DNA from: Steroidobacteraceae bacterium
Lineage (GTDB): Bacteria > Pseudomonadota > Gammaproteobacteria > Steroidobacterales > Steroidobacteraceae
Reading direction: 5' to 3'
DNA length: 43,011 nucleotides
Assembly: GCA_013044085.1 (NCBI GenBank)
Contig: JABEVI010000034.1
Coordinates: forward strand, 1-43,011
In this document: one piece after another, positions 10,543-20,867 of the stretch
Layout of the letters: each line of letters opens with the position of its first letter
Position numbering within the stretch: the stretch's first letter is position 1
Made by a program: the position numbers and the translations under genes
The notes under the pieces: generated by a model
What the model was told of the DNA's origin: nothing
Database searches by the model: none
The model's input: only the letters and a program-made list of their open reading frames with translations

Positions 10543-12084
10543 TTAGCCCGCATAGTCTGCCGTGACGGTCGCGTCCGTCGCATCGGCGAGCCCGAGCGTG
10601 CGCAGCAGCGCCGTGGCGGCGATGGCGACCAGGAAATTCCACGCAAGCGCATACAGGCCGATGTACGCCGGGATGACGAAGCCGGCGAGGTGCAGCGCAT
10701 AGCCGGACTGCTGGAAGCCGCTCCGTGAGGCCGCCCAGATCCCCCAGCACAGGCCGACGGCCCAACCGAGCAGCAAGGCTTTCGGTTCGAACCAGCGGGT
10801 GTACAAGCCGGTCCCGACGGCCGGCAAGGTCTGCAGCACCAGCACGCCGCCGAGCAGTTGCAACTGGATCGCGAATTTCACCGGCAGGTAGACGACGAAC
10901 AGCAGCGCGCCGAACTTGACCATCAGGGACACGAGCTTGGCCACCTCAGTTTCGGTCTTGGCCGAACAGCCGGGCTTGATGTACGCCTTGTAGATGTTGC
11001 GGGTGAACAGATTGGCCGCGCCGATCGACATGATGGCGGCGGGCACCAGGGCGCCGATCGCCACCGCCGCGAAGCCGACGCCGACGAACCAGCCGGGGAA
11101 GAAATGCAGCAGCAGACCGGGCATCGCGAACTGCGGGCCGTAGCGCCGAAAGTACGGCTGCATATCAGGCAGCTTCTCGACGCCTGCCGCGTAGGCCACA
11201 TAACCGAGCAGTGCGATCAGGCCGAGCAGCATCGAGTAGGCCGGCAGGAAGACCAGATTGCGCCGCAGCGTCTTGGGGCTGTCCGCCGCCAGCACCGCGG
11301 TCGTCGCGTGCGGATAGAGCATCAACGCGAGCGCCGAGCCGAGCGCGAGCGTCGGGTAGAGCGACTGCAAGCCCAGATTGCCCGCCTTCACCGGCGGCAA
11401 CAACAGATGTGTCCGCGGAATCGACGCGAAGATCGCGCCGAAGCCGCCGAGTTTGATCGGCACGACGACGATGAGCGCGGCCACCGTGATGTACACCAAC
11501 AGATCCTTCACGACCGCGATCGAGGCCGGCGCCCGCAGTCCGCTCGTATAGGTGAACGCGGCGAGCACGACGAAGGCGACGATCAGCGGCAGATCGCCGA
11601 GCAGGCCATGTCCGCCCGTGAATCCAAGCGCCGCGACGACCACCTGAATGCCGACCAGCTGCAGCGCGATGTACGGCATCGTCGCGACGATGCCCGTGAG
11701 CGCGACCACGAGCGCGAGGGTCGGACTGCCGTAGCGGCCGGCGACGAAGTCGGCGGCGGTGACGTAGCCATGCGCCTTGGTCACCGACCAGAACCGCGGC
11801 AGAATGGAGAACACCAGTGGGTAGACGAGCACCGTGAAGGGAACGGCAAAGAAGCCGAGCGCCCCGGCGCCGAACACGAGCGCCGGCACGGCGATGAAGG
11901 TGTAGGCGGTATATAGGTCGCCGCCGATCAGAAACCAGGTGATCCACCCGCCGAACCGCCGACCTCCCAAGCCCCATTCGTGCAGGTGCCGCAGGTCGCC
12001 CCGGCGCCAGCGCGCCGAGAGGAACCCGAGAATGCTGACCAACACGAACAGCGCGACGAAGACCGCGGTCGCTACGACGTGCAT
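10543..12084 (-). CDS. Sodium:solute symporter family protein
   Basis: SSSF-like membrane protein; LHEWGLGGRRFGGWITWFLIGGDLYTAYTFIAVPALVFGAGALGFFAVP. Start at ATG 12084. Confidence 0.88.
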   Translation of the reverse strand: MHVVATAVFVALFVLVSILGFLSARWRRGDLRHLHEWGLGGRRFGGWITWFLIGGDLYTAYTFIAVPALVFGAGALGFFAVPFTVLVYPLVFSILPRFWSVTKAHGYVTAADFVAGRYGSPTLALVVALTGIVATMPYIALQLVGIQVVVAALGFTGGHGLLGDLPLIVAFVVLAAFTYTSGLRAPASIAVVKDLLVYITVAALIVVVPIKLGGFGAIFASIPRTHLLLPPVKAGNLGLQSLYPTLALGSALALMLYPHATTAVLAADSPKTLRRNLVFLPAYSMLLGLIALLGYVAYAAGVEKLPDMQPYFRRYGPQFAMPGLLLHFFPGWFVGVGFAAVAIGALVPAAIMSIGAANLFTRNIYKAYIKPGCSAKTETEVAKLVSLMVKFGALLFVVYLPVKFAIQLQLLGGVLVLQTLPAVGTGLYTRWFEPKALLLGWAVGLCWGIWAASRSGFQQSGYALHLAGFVIPAYIGLYALAWNFLVAIAATALLRTLGLADATDATVTADYAG

Positions 12085-12323
12085 GCGTTCACGCGGTATG
12101 CGATGCCGATGCACAGCCCCGACAGGGGCACCCAGATCAGCTGCCACCAGTAAAAGAACGGCACGCCGAACAGAGAGGGCGCGCTGAGGTCGTAGAAGGG
12201 CGCGATCAGCACCGCAACACACGGAATGGCCAGCAGGATCACCTGCGCGAGGCGCAGCTTGCGGGCCTTCGGCGTCACCGCGCCGTCACCGAGCGAGCTG
12301 AGGGCTACGAAACATGGTTTCAT
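12072..12323 (-). CDS. DUF3311-type small membrane subunit preceding the SSS symporter
   Basis: 83 aa with two TM segments, PFYDLSAPSLFGVPFFYWWQLIWVPLSGLCIGIAYRV; overlaps the symporter start. Confidence 0.8.
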   Translation of the reverse strand: MKPCFVALSSLGDGAVTPKARKLRLAQVILLAIPCVAVLIAPFYDLSAPSLFGVPFFYWWQLIWVPLSGLCIGIAYRVNACTS

Positions 12324-12400
12324 GATCGCTCGAACGCCCCAACCCGGTCAATTGCCGGGCGTGTTAGAGTCCGTCGTGCCTGGCCACGGGGGGGATCCGC

Positions 12401-13111
12401 ATGCCGACTTTCGAGGGGCTGGCCCCCGCGCCGACCAATTTCTTCATGACGATTCGCGATGTGGCCTATTGGGTCCGTTCTGCCCGGGCCGACGCGCGCC
12501 TGGATCGGCTGAGTCAGGAGGGACAGGCCGGGTCGGCGTTCGATGATCTGTACGCCGACACCCACGACCCCTTCGGTGTCGAGCTGCCCCAATACCGCTA
12601 TCAGCAGCGAAAGTATGCCTGTCTGCTCTCGATGCTGCCGAATCGCCGCTACCGGAACATCCTCGACATCGGCTGCGGCCTCGGCACATTCACGCGCAAG
12701 CTCGCCCCGTTCGGCGAGCGGGTGCTGGGTACCGACATTTCCGGCGAGGCGATCCGCCAGGCGACGCGCCTGTCCGCCGGCCATCCGAACGTGAGCTACC
12801 TGCAGCGGGACATGCTCGAGGCCGCCCCCCAGGAGTCCGCGTACGATTTGATCATCATTGCCGACACGCTGTACTACGTGAAGTCGAGGAGTCCGGCGGC
12901 ATTGAAGCTGTTCGCCGGCAAGATCGCCTCGATCCTGACGCCGGACGGACTGGTCCTCGTCGTCAATCATTATTTTTTCGGGATCGACCTCGCGTCGCGG
13001 GAAACCCGTGGCATTCACGATGCGTTCCGCTCGGCATCAGGTCTCGACTGCATGGCCGAATTCCGCCGCGCCTTCTTCTTGGCCACGCTCCTGCAGCGCG
13101 CGGCGTCCTGA
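12401..13111 (+). CDS. Class I SAM-dependent methyltransferase (NodS-like)
   Basis: ILDIGCGLGTFTRKLAPFGERVLGTDISGEAIRQA, DLIIIADTLYYVKS. Confidence 0.82.
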   Translation: MPTFEGLAPAPTNFFMTIRDVAYWVRSARADARLDRLSQEGQAGSAFDDLYADTHDPFGVELPQYRYQQRKYACLLSMLPNRRYRNILDIGCGLGTFTRKLAPFGERVLGTDISGEAIRQATRLSAGHPNVSYLQRDMLEAAPQESAYDLIIIADTLYYVKSRSPAALKLFAGKIASILTPDGLVLVVNHYFFGIDLASRETRGIHDAFRSASGLDCMAEFRRAFFLATLLQRAAS

Positions 13112-13135
13112 GCGCGTTGAGCGGTCCGGCGCTGC

Positions 13136-13155
13136 GCCCGGTCTTCAGGCCGGGC
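13136..13155. terminator. Short hairpin at the convergent methyltransferase/fumC ends
   Basis: GCCCGG (13136-13141) - 8 nt - CCGGGC (13150-13155), overlapping the fumC stop codon between convergent genes; no U-tract. Confidence 0.3.
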
Positions 13156-14545
13156 CGAGCATCGAGTCCGGCCGCACCCAGAGGTCGAACTGCGCTTCAC
13201 TGAGGAAACCGAGCTCGAGCGCCGCCTGCTTGAGCGTGCCGCCGCTTTCATGCGCTCGGCGGGCGATCTGCGCCGCCTTGTCGTAACCGATGTGCGGGCT
13301 CAGCGCCGTCACCAGCATCAGCGAATTTTGCAGCAACTCCTCGATGCGCCGGCGGTCGGGCTCGATGCCGGCGACGCAGTGCTCGGTGAAACTCGCCGCC
13401 GCATCGGCGAGCAGGCCGATCGACTGCAGCAACCCGTGGATGATCACGGGCTTCATCGCGTTCAATTCCAGCTGACCCTGGCTGCCGGCGATCGTGATGA
13501 TCAGGTGATTGCCGATCACCTGCGCCGCGACCATCAACAGCGCCTCGATCTGGGTCGGATTGACCTTGCCCGGCATGATGGAGGAGCCGGGTTCGTTCGC
13601 CGGCAGGTGCAGTTCGCCCAGGCCGCAGCGCGGGCCGGAAGCGAGCAGGCGCAGGTCGCCGCCGATCTTGGTGAACGATGCCGCCAGCACGTTGAGTGCG
13701 CCGGATAGTTCGACGAGCGTGTCGTGCGCGGCGAGCGCCTCGAACTTGTCGGCGGCGGTGGTGAATGGCAGCCCGGTGAGGCGCGCGATGGTCCCGGCAA
13801 TGCGCTCGTCGAACCCCGGCCGGGTGTTCACGCCGGTGCCGACCGCCGTGCCGCCCTGGGCCAGCCGGTAGAGGCGTGGCAGGCAGGCCTCGATGCGCTC
13901 CATCCCGAGTTCGACCTGGCGCGCGTAGCCGCCGAACTCCTGGCCGAGGGCGAGCGGCGTCGCATCCTGCAGATGGGTTCGGCCGATCTTGACGATCGTC
14001 GCGAAGGCGCCGGCCTTGGCGGCGAGCGCGGCGTGCAGTTGGCGCAGTGCCGGCAGCAACCGCCGCTGCACCTCCCCGGCGGCGGCGACGTGCATCGCGG
14101 TCGGGAAACTGTCGTTGGAGGATTGGCCGCGATTGACGTCGTCGTTCGGATGCACCGGCTGGCTGCCGCCGCGGCCGGCGCCGAGCAGTTCATTGGCGCG
14201 ACCGGCCAGCACCTCGTTCATGTTCATGTGGGTTTGCGTCCCCGATCCGGTCTGCCAGATGACGAGCGGGAATTCGTCGTCATGCCGTCCGGCGATCACC
14301 TCATCGGCCGCCGCGACGATCGCCGCGCCGATTCGCGGGTCGAGTTCGCCGATTTGCATGTTGACAAGAGCGGCCGCCTTCTTCTGCACGGCCAGCGCGT
14401 GGATCAACGTGAGCGGCATGCGTTCGGTGCCGATACGAAAATTCTCGAGCGAGCGTTGTGTTTGCGCTCCCCAATAATGTGCGGCTGGCACCTGTACCGC
14501 GCCCATGCTGTCGTGCTCGATGCGGATGCTCGTGGTGGCTTCCAT
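13145..14545 (-). CDS. fumC: Class II fumarate hydratase
   Basis: [29 protein letters not shown], signature [25 protein letters not shown]. Confidence 0.97.
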   Translation of the reverse strand: MEATTSIRIEHDSMGAVQVPAAHYWGAQTQRSLENFRIGTERMPLTLIHALAVQKKAAALVNMQIGELDPRIGAAIVAAADEVIAGRHDDEFPLVIWQTGSGTQTHMNMNEVLAGRANELLGAGRGGSQPVHPNDDVNRGQSSNDSFPTAMHVAAAGEVQRRLLPALRQLHAALAAKAGAFATIVKIGRTHLQDATPLALGQEFGGYARQVELGMERIEACLPRLYRLAQGGTAVGTGVNTRPGFDERIAGTIARLTGLPFTTAADKFEALAAHDTLVELSGALNVLAASFTKIGGDLRLLASGPRCGLGELHLPANEPGSSIMPGKVNPTQIEALLMVAAQVIGNHLIITIAGSQGQLELNAMKPVIIHGLLQSIGLLADAAASFTEHCVAGIEPDRRRIEELLQNSLMLVTALSPHIGYDKAAQIARRAHESGGTLKQAALELGFLSEAQFDLWVRPDSMLGPA

Positions 14546-14702
14546 GGTGCAAGTCTCGCGGCGGTGGTGTTGCGTTCATGGTAGCGCGCGGCGCCGAACG
14601 GCGCATGGAGCCGCAGGCTTGACGGGGCAGTCCTTGCAAGGTTCAATCGACGCCATTCGCGGCGGACGTGTGCACCGGACCCGTCGGGAATCGAAGGACA
14701 CC

Positions 14703-15248
14703 ATGAACAAGATCACGCCCCGCGAATTTCGCAACGCCTTCGTTGCGGTCATGCAAGCGGAGGGCGACAACTTTCGCGCGGCCCTGGGCTTCGAGACCAA
14801 ATCCTACAATTTCTACATGCGGACGACGATTTATCCGCGAGTGGCGAGGAAGCTGGGATTGTCGTCCTGGAAGAGGGAGTACTACACGCTCGACGGCATG
14901 CTGTACGAGGAGCGCGGTGTCGATGACACCGGCAAGTACGCGAGCTACGCGAACTGGATTTCGGTCGCGATCGAACATGAGAACGATGCAGCGCGCGCCC
15001 ATGAAAAGATGAACAAGCTGCAGTCCTTCAACGCGCCACTCAAGGTCTTGATCACTTACGCGGCCGAGGGGCCCGGTGCGGAAAAATTGCTCGGAAAATA
15101 CGAAAATCTGATCAAGACCTCGGACGTATTCAATGACATCGCCACGTTGCGCCAACAACTCGTCATTCTCGGCACGCCGAAGACCGTCCTCGAATGGCGG
15201 TTCTACGCCTACGAAAACGATGGCTTCGTGCTGATGCTGCCGGGTTAG
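14703..15248 (+). CDS. Conserved hypothetical protein; possible PD-(D/E)XK nuclease-like fold
   Basis: ATG at 14703; MNKITPREFRNAFVAVMQAEGDNFRAALGFETKSYNFYMRTTIYPRV...; WISVAIEHENDAARAHEKMNKLQSFNAPLKVLITYAAEG resembles the acidic core strands of such folds (inference). Confidence 0.75.
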   Translation: MNKITPREFRNAFVAVMQAEGDNFRAALGFETKSYNFYMRTTIYPRVARKLGLSSWKREYYTLDGMLYEERGVDDTGKYASYANWISVAIEHENDAARAHEKMNKLQSFNAPLKVLITYAAEGPGAEKLLGKYENLIKTSDVFNDIATLRQQLVILGTPKTVLEWRFYAYENDGFVLMLPG

Positions 15249-16402
15249 CGGCGCCCGATCCGGGCCTCGATCAATTCGAGAAACGAAACGCTCTTTTCCC
15301 GCCAGGACAGGCCGCGCAGCAGGTCGGCGACTGCCGTCAGGCGCTCGTGTCGATCATCGTGGAGCGCACGGCGCAGGGCGTCGACCCATTCGTCGGCGCG
15401 GCCGGCAATCCGCACCAGAGGGCCGCGTCGCGCGGATTCGGCCAGAGCGGAACTGACCACGGGCCGGCCCGTCGCCAGGTACTCGTTCAGCTTGAGCGGG
15501 GAGATGGTCTGCGTGAATTCATTGACCCGGTAGGGAATGATCAGGACATCGACGCCGTCGACGAAAGGCGGCAGTTCCGTGTAAGGCAGCGATCCGATCC
15601 GGATGATATTCGGGCAGGACGCGCTCTGCGCCAGCGCAGCCACCTGCGGCCCGGCGAGCACGAAGGTCCACTCCGGCATGCGACGGGCAATCTGTGCGAG
15701 CAGCGCATCGTCCACCCGTTCATCGAGCAGTCCGAAGAAGCCGGCCCTGGGCTTCGGCAGGCTTGCGAGCCTCGGGTGCTCCCGGCCGCAAGGTCCCGCG
15801 AAGTGCTCGGCGTCGACGCCGTGATCGAAGCGCAACGTCGGCTTGCCCGAGGACCGCAGCGCTTCGAACAGCGCCCCGGACGTGGCCAGGAGAACGTCGG
15901 CGCGCGCGATCAGGCGGGCCTCCATCCGCTGTACGACCCGCCGGTCGTTGCCGGGCCATGCCGCGAAATCATCGACGCAGTAATAGACGATCAAAGAAGC
16001 GTCGAGGTGGTCGACGACGTCGCACGCATTCGGTACGGTGGTGACCACCACGGGCCGGCTCATGCCGTGGTGCGTGAGCGCCGAGCGGATGACGCGAATC
16101 GCGGACCAATCGTTGAACGCGCGCGCCGCACCAAGGCCCGGCAGGGGCAGCATAGGTGGCTGCACTATCACGAGATTTTCAGGTGGCACTGAACCGCGGG
16201 GGCCGCCCGCCGCCGGGGTCCGGCGCAGCATGTGACGTAGTTTTCGCGCCGCCTTGCGCAGGTCGGCGGCGTTCAACCGCGGTCTGCGCATGCCCACGGT
16301 GTTCACCCAGAGAACCCGGTGGTCGCGGGCGATTTGTCGAAACAAGTGCTGGGAACTGGATGGGTGTTCGCCCCAGTCATCCGAGAACACGATGAAATCC
16401 AT
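15245..16402 (-). CDS. Glycosyltransferase (GT-B, family 1/4-like)
   Basis: MDFIVFSDDWGEHPSSSQHLFRQIARDHRVLWVNTVGMRRP...; IIPYRVNEFTQTISPLKLNEYLATGRPVVSS. Confidence 0.85.
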   Translation of the reverse strand: MDFIVFSDDWGEHPSSSQHLFRQIARDHRVLWVNTVGMRRPRLNAADLRKAARKLRHMLRRTPAAGGPRGSVPPENLVIVQPPMLPLPGLGAARAFNDWSAIRVIRSALTHHGMSRPVVVTTVPNACDVVDHLDASLIVYYCVDDFAAWPGNDRRVVQRMEARLIARADVLLATSGALFEALRSSGKPTLRFDHGVDAEHFAGPCGREHPRLASLPKPRAGFFGLLDERVDDALLAQIARRMPEWTFVLAGPQVAALAQSASCPNIIRIGSLPYTELPPFVDGVDVLIIPYRVNEFTQTISPLKLNEYLATGRPVVSSALAESARRGPLVRIAGRADEWVDALRRALHDDRHERLTAVADLLRGLSWREKSVSFLELIEARIGRR

Positions 16403-16488
16403 GGCTCTCCGTGGAGTTGAGCGCCGTCAAGCGTTGCCCGCAGGCATGTTAACACCGGCCCGGTGGACTGGTGCTCCAAGGCGATCGG

Positions 16489-17847
16489 CTACGGCGGCGT
16501 TGCTCGCACGCCCTTGTGACCGTGCGCATCCCACTCGCCGAGCAGCGTGCGCAGGCTGATCTGTTGCTCCTCGATCCTTGCCTCGACGCGCAGCAACTCG
16601 ATTTGCTGCCCGTAGAGCGCGAGCGCAGCCGGTTGTGCGTCGGCGAGCGACACATCGCCGCGCACGACATGGGTCTGCAGTGCACGCAGGGTTCGAGCCG
16701 CGATCCGCACGGCCGCCGCCAGATCGCGGCGCCGTTGCTCGAGCAGATGCTCATCCTGCACAATGAACTGCACACCGGAGCGCGCCGCGATCAGGCGCGC
16801 GGTGTAGGCATCATGCAGCGCCCGGCGGGTTGCCCTGGCGACGGCGATACGGCCACGGTTGCGGCTGAAGACGGGCAAGGTGAGGGCGACGGTGAGGCCG
16901 CGGCTGGTCACGCTGTCGGTGCCGCGGGCACGCGTCAATCCGACGACGATGGCGGGGAATTGCTGCCAGATGGCCTGCCGGTAGCGGGCGTTCTCGCTGC
17001 GGTAGCCCGCCTGCAGCGCGAGAAGGTCGGGACGGCGTCGAGGCAGTTCATCGAGGTCGGCGGCGATCCTTGCCGGGCTCAAGGCGGCCGTGCGGGTCGG
17101 ATCCCTCAAGCGCAGTTTTACCCGCGGCGACAGGCCGAGCAGCGCGTCCAGGCGCTCGCGCGAGGCCAGCTCGAGTTGCGCGATCCGGTCGCGGCGCGTG
17201 CGCATCGTCTGCAGCAGCGACTGTTCGACATCCAACGCCGCGAGGGAGGCATCGCCGTGCCGATGCGCCTTCGACAGTGCCCGCTCCACCTTCTGCAGAC
17301 GGCGGACGATGTCGCGTGAGCGGGCGAGCTCGCGTTGCCCGTACCAGGTTCGCGTGAACAGTTCTCCCGAGGCGCCCACGACCTGCCACTCCCTCCACAG
17401 GAGAGTCAGATTGACTGCGCGCCTCGACTCGGCCGAGGCGCGCTTCGCGAGCGCATGCGTGAGCAGCGCGCTCAAGTCATACGCGAGTCCGACGCCGGAG
17501 GCTGAGGAGGTGGCCGGTCCGCTGGTCGACAAGCCGCGCGATAAGTCGAGCACCGGATCGGGTAGCAGACCGGCGGCGAAGGCCTGCGCGGTGCCTATGT
17601 CGCGTGCATCGCGCGCGAGCTTCAACTGCGGATCGTTGGTCACCGCCAGCATCGCGACATCCGTCATGTCGAGTCCATGCGACGGGTCGAAGACATGATG
17701 GTGTGGCACGAACGCGAGCGCATGGGCGTCGACGCTCATGTCGGTGAGCGCGTCGGGCGCCTTCGCCCGGCGGTCGAGCGCCAGCGGGTGATACACCGCG
17801 CAGGCGCTTTCGAGCAGCAGTACCGCGCAGACGAGCAGGCGTTTCAT
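16489..17847 (-). CDS. TolC-family outer membrane efflux protein
   Basis: Lipoprotein-like N-terminus (LLLESACAVYHPL), OEP repeat architecture (DPVLDLSRGLS..., GLTVALTLPVFSRNRGRIAVARATRRALHDAYTARL). Confidence 0.88.
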   Translation of the reverse strand: MKRLLVCAVLLLESACAVYHPLALDRRAKAPDALTDMSVDAHALAFVPHHHVFDPSHGLDMTDVAMLAVTNDPQLKLARDARDIGTAQAFAAGLLPDPVLDLSRGLSTSGPATSSASGVGLAYDLSALLTHALAKRASAESRRAVNLTLLWREWQVVGASGELFTRTWYGQRELARSRDIVRRLQKVERALSKAHRHGDASLAALDVEQSLLQTMRTRRDRIAQLELASRERLDALLGLSPRVKLRLRDPTRTAALSPARIAADLDELPRRRPDLLALQAGYRSENARYRQAIWQQFPAIVVGLTRARGTDSVTSRGLTVALTLPVFSRNRGRIAVARATRRALHDAYTARLIAARSGVQFIVQDEHLLEQRRRDLAAAVRIAARTLRALQTHVVRGDVSLADAQPAALALYGQQIELLRVEARIEEQQISLRTLLGEWDAHGHKGVRATPP

Positions 17848-20800
17848 CGCGGCGTGCCCCAGCGCAGATAGAGCGCAGGCAGCAGATTGGTGGACAGCAC
17901 GGAACTCCAGAGGACGCCGCCGAGGACGACGATCGCCAGGCCCTGTTCCGGGGCGGCGCCGCTCCCGTAGCCGAGCGCGGTGGGCAGCATCCCGAGGCTC
18001 GCAGTGAGCGTGGTCAGCACGATCGGGCGGAATCGTTCGTGGACCGCGCGACGCACCGCATCGGCCGGCGGTACGCCGGCGCGCTCATGCGCGCGCACGT
18101 AGGAGAGCAGGACGATCCCATGGTTCAGGCTCACGCCGACGAGCGTGAGCAGACCCACCAGTCCGGTCGCATTGAGGCCGACGCCGGACACGGCCAGCGC
18201 GAGCGCGCCGCCGGTGAAGGCGAGCGGCGCCTGCAGCAACAAGATCAACGGCACGCGCCAAGCGCCGAACTGCAGCGCGAGGATCCCGAGCATCAGAGCG
18301 AGCGCAACAATGACCGCGACACCGAGCGCCTCGGCGGTTTTCACCAACTGTGGATACATGCCGCCGAAGGCGATGCGGTAGCCGCCCGGCACCTTGATGC
18401 CGGCGAGCGCCGTTTTGGCGGCGGCGATCGTGCCGCCGAGCGAGCCTTGCGGGGTGGCGAGGATGTTGAGCGCGCGCTCGCCGTTCTTGTGTTCGATCTG
18501 ATTCGGTTCGGGCTGCAGCCGCAGCGAAGCCAGATGCGCGAGCGGCGCCCAGCCGTGCGGCGTGAGGATCGGCTCGCGCGCGAGTGAGCGCAGATCGAGG
18601 TATGGCGCATCGGCGGTGCGCACGTACAGGTCGAGGTGGCTTGCGCCGTTCGGCATCTGCGCAATCACGCGGCCGCGCAGCAGCAGGTCGAGCTGATCGG
18701 CGAGTCGCGCGGGCGTGAGTGCTTCGCTGCGCAACACCGAGTCGCGCGGGCGGATGTCGACCTCGGTCACGGGGTAGGCGTCGTTGTTGAAGATGCCGGC
18801 GAGCGCCGGCACGGTCTTCAGGCGGGCCGTGACCTTTTCCGACAGGCTGCGCAGGGTGCGCAGGCGATTGCCGAAGATCGTCACTTCGAACGGCTGCGGA
18901 AGACCCGAGAGGCTCTCGCCGACCCGTTCGATCGTCGGCGTGTCGATGCTCTGCTGCACACCGGGCTGCGCGGCGATCTTCTGCAGGTGCGCGGCCAGGC
19001 TGTCGAGCTGGTTCGTGCCGGCCCCGGCATGCAGCACGATCTGCATCTCGCCTTCGAAGCTGCGCTCCGTGTAGGCGGTGTCGCTCGCCGAGCCGACGCG
19101 TGCGAACACGTGGGCGACGGTGTGGTCGGCGCGCAGCCGCGCGGCCATCCGGTCGGTCGTGGTGATGACCTCGCCGAGCGAGGTGCCGGGTGCGAACGTG
19201 AAGCTGTCGAGCAGCACGCCTTCGTTGGGCAAGGGCAGGAAGTTAACCGGCACCACCGCGAGCGCGGCGACGGCGATCACGAACGCGGCCGCGGCGGCGA
19301 GCAGGCTCAGGCCGGGCCGGCGAAGCGTGATGTCGAGCAGCCGATCGTTGCCGCGCCCGAGCGCGGCCAGGAAACGCCGGCCGCTCGCCGGCGCCGCCGT
19401 GCCGTGGTGGCCCCGCCCGAGGATCATCGGAATCAGCGTCAGCGATACGACGAGGGATGCGAGCAGCGCGATGCTCATCGCGAGGGCGAAGGGCTGCATG
19501 AACAGGCCCGCGAGTCCGCTCACCACCAGCAGGGGAAGATAGGCCGCCACCGTCGACAGCGTGCCCGTGATGTCGGCAACCGCGATGTCGCCGACGCCGG
19601 CGCGCACGCCGCTCCAGCCGCTCGTGCCGCCGTCCCAGCGATGCTGTATCGCTTCGAGCACGATGATGCCATCATCCATGAGCAATCCCACGGCGAGCGT
19701 GAGTGCGCCGAGAGTGATGAGGTTCAGACTCTGTCCGAGCGCGTACAGTCCGCCGATCGCGAGCAGCAGCGCGGTCGGGATCGTCACCGCCAGCACGCCG
19801 ACACCCTGATGCCGGCCGAGCAGCCAGACGAGCGCGAGGATCGCGAGCAGGCCGCCGACCGCGAGATTGCGCGTGAGGTCGGTGCCGATCAAGGAGACCA
19901 GGTGGGCCTGGCGGTAGATTGCGACCCAGCGAACCCCCGCGGGCAACTGATTCTGCAGCTGCCGCAGCGTCCGGGCGACCTCGGCATCGACCGGCACGGT
20001 CGATGCGTCCGGCTGCTTGAAAACGATGAGGCCCAGACCCGGCTTGCCGTCGAGCGCAAGACCGTAGTGCACGGGCGGTGGCGTGCGCACTACGCGCGCG
20101 AGGGCGCCGAGCGGCACCGGTCCGCCGGGCGTCGGCACCGGAATCGCGAGCACGGCCTTCGCATCGAGCGGCAGATTGCGGAGCTCGAGCAAGGTGTCTT
20201 GATGGCCTTGAACGAGCCGCCCGACCGGTGCGATCACCGTATCGCCGTGGACGGCCCGCGCGAGTGCCTCGATGCCGACCCGATGCTGGATCAAGGCGGC
20301 GGGGCTCGGCTGAATCCACAGGGTCGGCGCCCCGGCGCCGAATAGTTCGACACGCTGCACCCCGTGCAGGGCGCGCAGGGCGGGCAGCACTCGGGTGCGG
20401 ATTGCATCCTCGGCCTGCCATGCGGGCACATCCGGCGGCAGGCTCGCGCCATAGTCGGCGATCTCGTTGACGGCGTTGCCCATGATCTCGGCATACGGCT
20501 GGACGCCGGCCGGCAGGCTGGCGCGCGCCCGATCGATCGCACCGTAAACGGCCTGCAGCGCAAGCTGCGGATCGGTGCCCTGGACGAATTGCGCCGTGAA
20601 TTGACCGGTGCCCTGCGCGAGCGTCGCGCGCAGGGTCGTAAGATCGGCAAGTCCCATGATCTGCCCTTCCAGCGGTCGCGCGATCAGGGACTCCATCTCG
20701 CGCGTGGCGTAGCCGGGTGCGTGCACCACGACGCCGACTTGCGGGAAGTCGAAGCGCGGCAGCACCTCGGCCGGAATGCGCCAGAGTGCGTAAGCCCCGT

Positions 20801-20867
20801 AAGCGAGCAGCGCGGCATAGACCATGACCCACAGCAGGGGCCGGCGTAGGAGGGGCGGTATGCGCAT
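17844..20867 (-). CDS. RND-family efflux transporter permease
   Basis: About 1007 aa; PRFDFPQVGVVVHAPGYATREMESLIARPLEGQI, LTLAVGLLMDDGIIVLEAIQHR, VGVSLNHGIVLLSYVRAHERAGVPPADAVRRAVHERFRPIVLTTLTASLGMLPTALGYGSGAAPEQGLAIVVLGGVL. Start at ATG 20867. Confidence 0.95.
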   Translation of the reverse strand: MRIPPLLRRPLLWVMVYAALLAYGAYALWRIPAEVLPRFDFPQVGVVVHAPGYATREMESLIARPLEGQIMGLADLTTLRATLAQGTGQFTAQFVQGTDPQLALQAVYGAIDRARASLPAGVQPYAEIMGNAVNEIADYGASLPPDVPAWQAEDAIRTRVLPALRALHGVQRVELFGAGAPTLWIQPSPAALIQHRVGIEALARAVHGDTVIAPVGRLVQGHQDTLLELRNLPLDAKAVLAIPVPTPGGPVPLGALARVVRTPPPVHYGLALDGKPGLGLIVFKQPDASTVPVDAEVARTLRQLQNQLPAGVRWVAIYRQAHLVSLIGTDLTRNLAVGGLLAILALVWLLGRHQGVGVLAVTIPTALLLAIGGLYALGQSLNLITLGALTLAVGLLMDDGIIVLEAIQHRWDGGTSGWSGVRAGVGDIAVADITGTLSTVAAYLPLLVVSGLAGLFMQPFALAMSIALLASLVVSLTLIPMILGRGHHGTAAPASGRRFLAALGRGNDRLLDITLRRPGLSLLAAAAAFVIAVAALAVVPVNFLPLPNEGVLLDSFTFAPGTSLGEVITTTDRMAARLRADHTVAHVFARVGSASDTAYTERSFEGEMQIVLHAGAGTNQLDSLAAHLQKIAAQPGVQQSIDTPTIERVGESLSGLPQPFEVTIFGNRLRTLRSLSEKVTARLKTVPALAGIFNNDAYPVTEVDIRPRDSVLRSEALTPARLADQLDLLLRGRVIAQMPNGASHLDLYVRTADAPYLDLRSLAREPILTPHGWAPLAHLASLRLQPEPNQIEHKNGERALNILATPQGSLGGTIAAAKTALAGIKVPGGYRIAFGGMYPQLVKTAEALGVAVIVALALMLGILALQFGAWRVPLILLLQAPLAFTGGALALAVSGVGLNATGLVGLLTLVGVSLNHGIVLLSYVRAHERAGVPPADAVRRAVHERFRPIVLTTLTASLGMLPTALGYGSGAAPEQGLAIVVLGGVLWSSVLSTNLLPALYLRWGTPR

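Noticed and set aside
12343-12359. CCCGG-TCAATTG-CCGGG small hairpin between the DUF3311 and methyltransferase genes
   Set aside because: Only a 5-bp stem in GC-rich DNA; expected by chance.
18636-20345. 569-aa plus-strand ORF antisense to the RND gene
   Set aside because: Arg/Glu/His-rich shadow ORF; the RND frame has unmistakable motifs.
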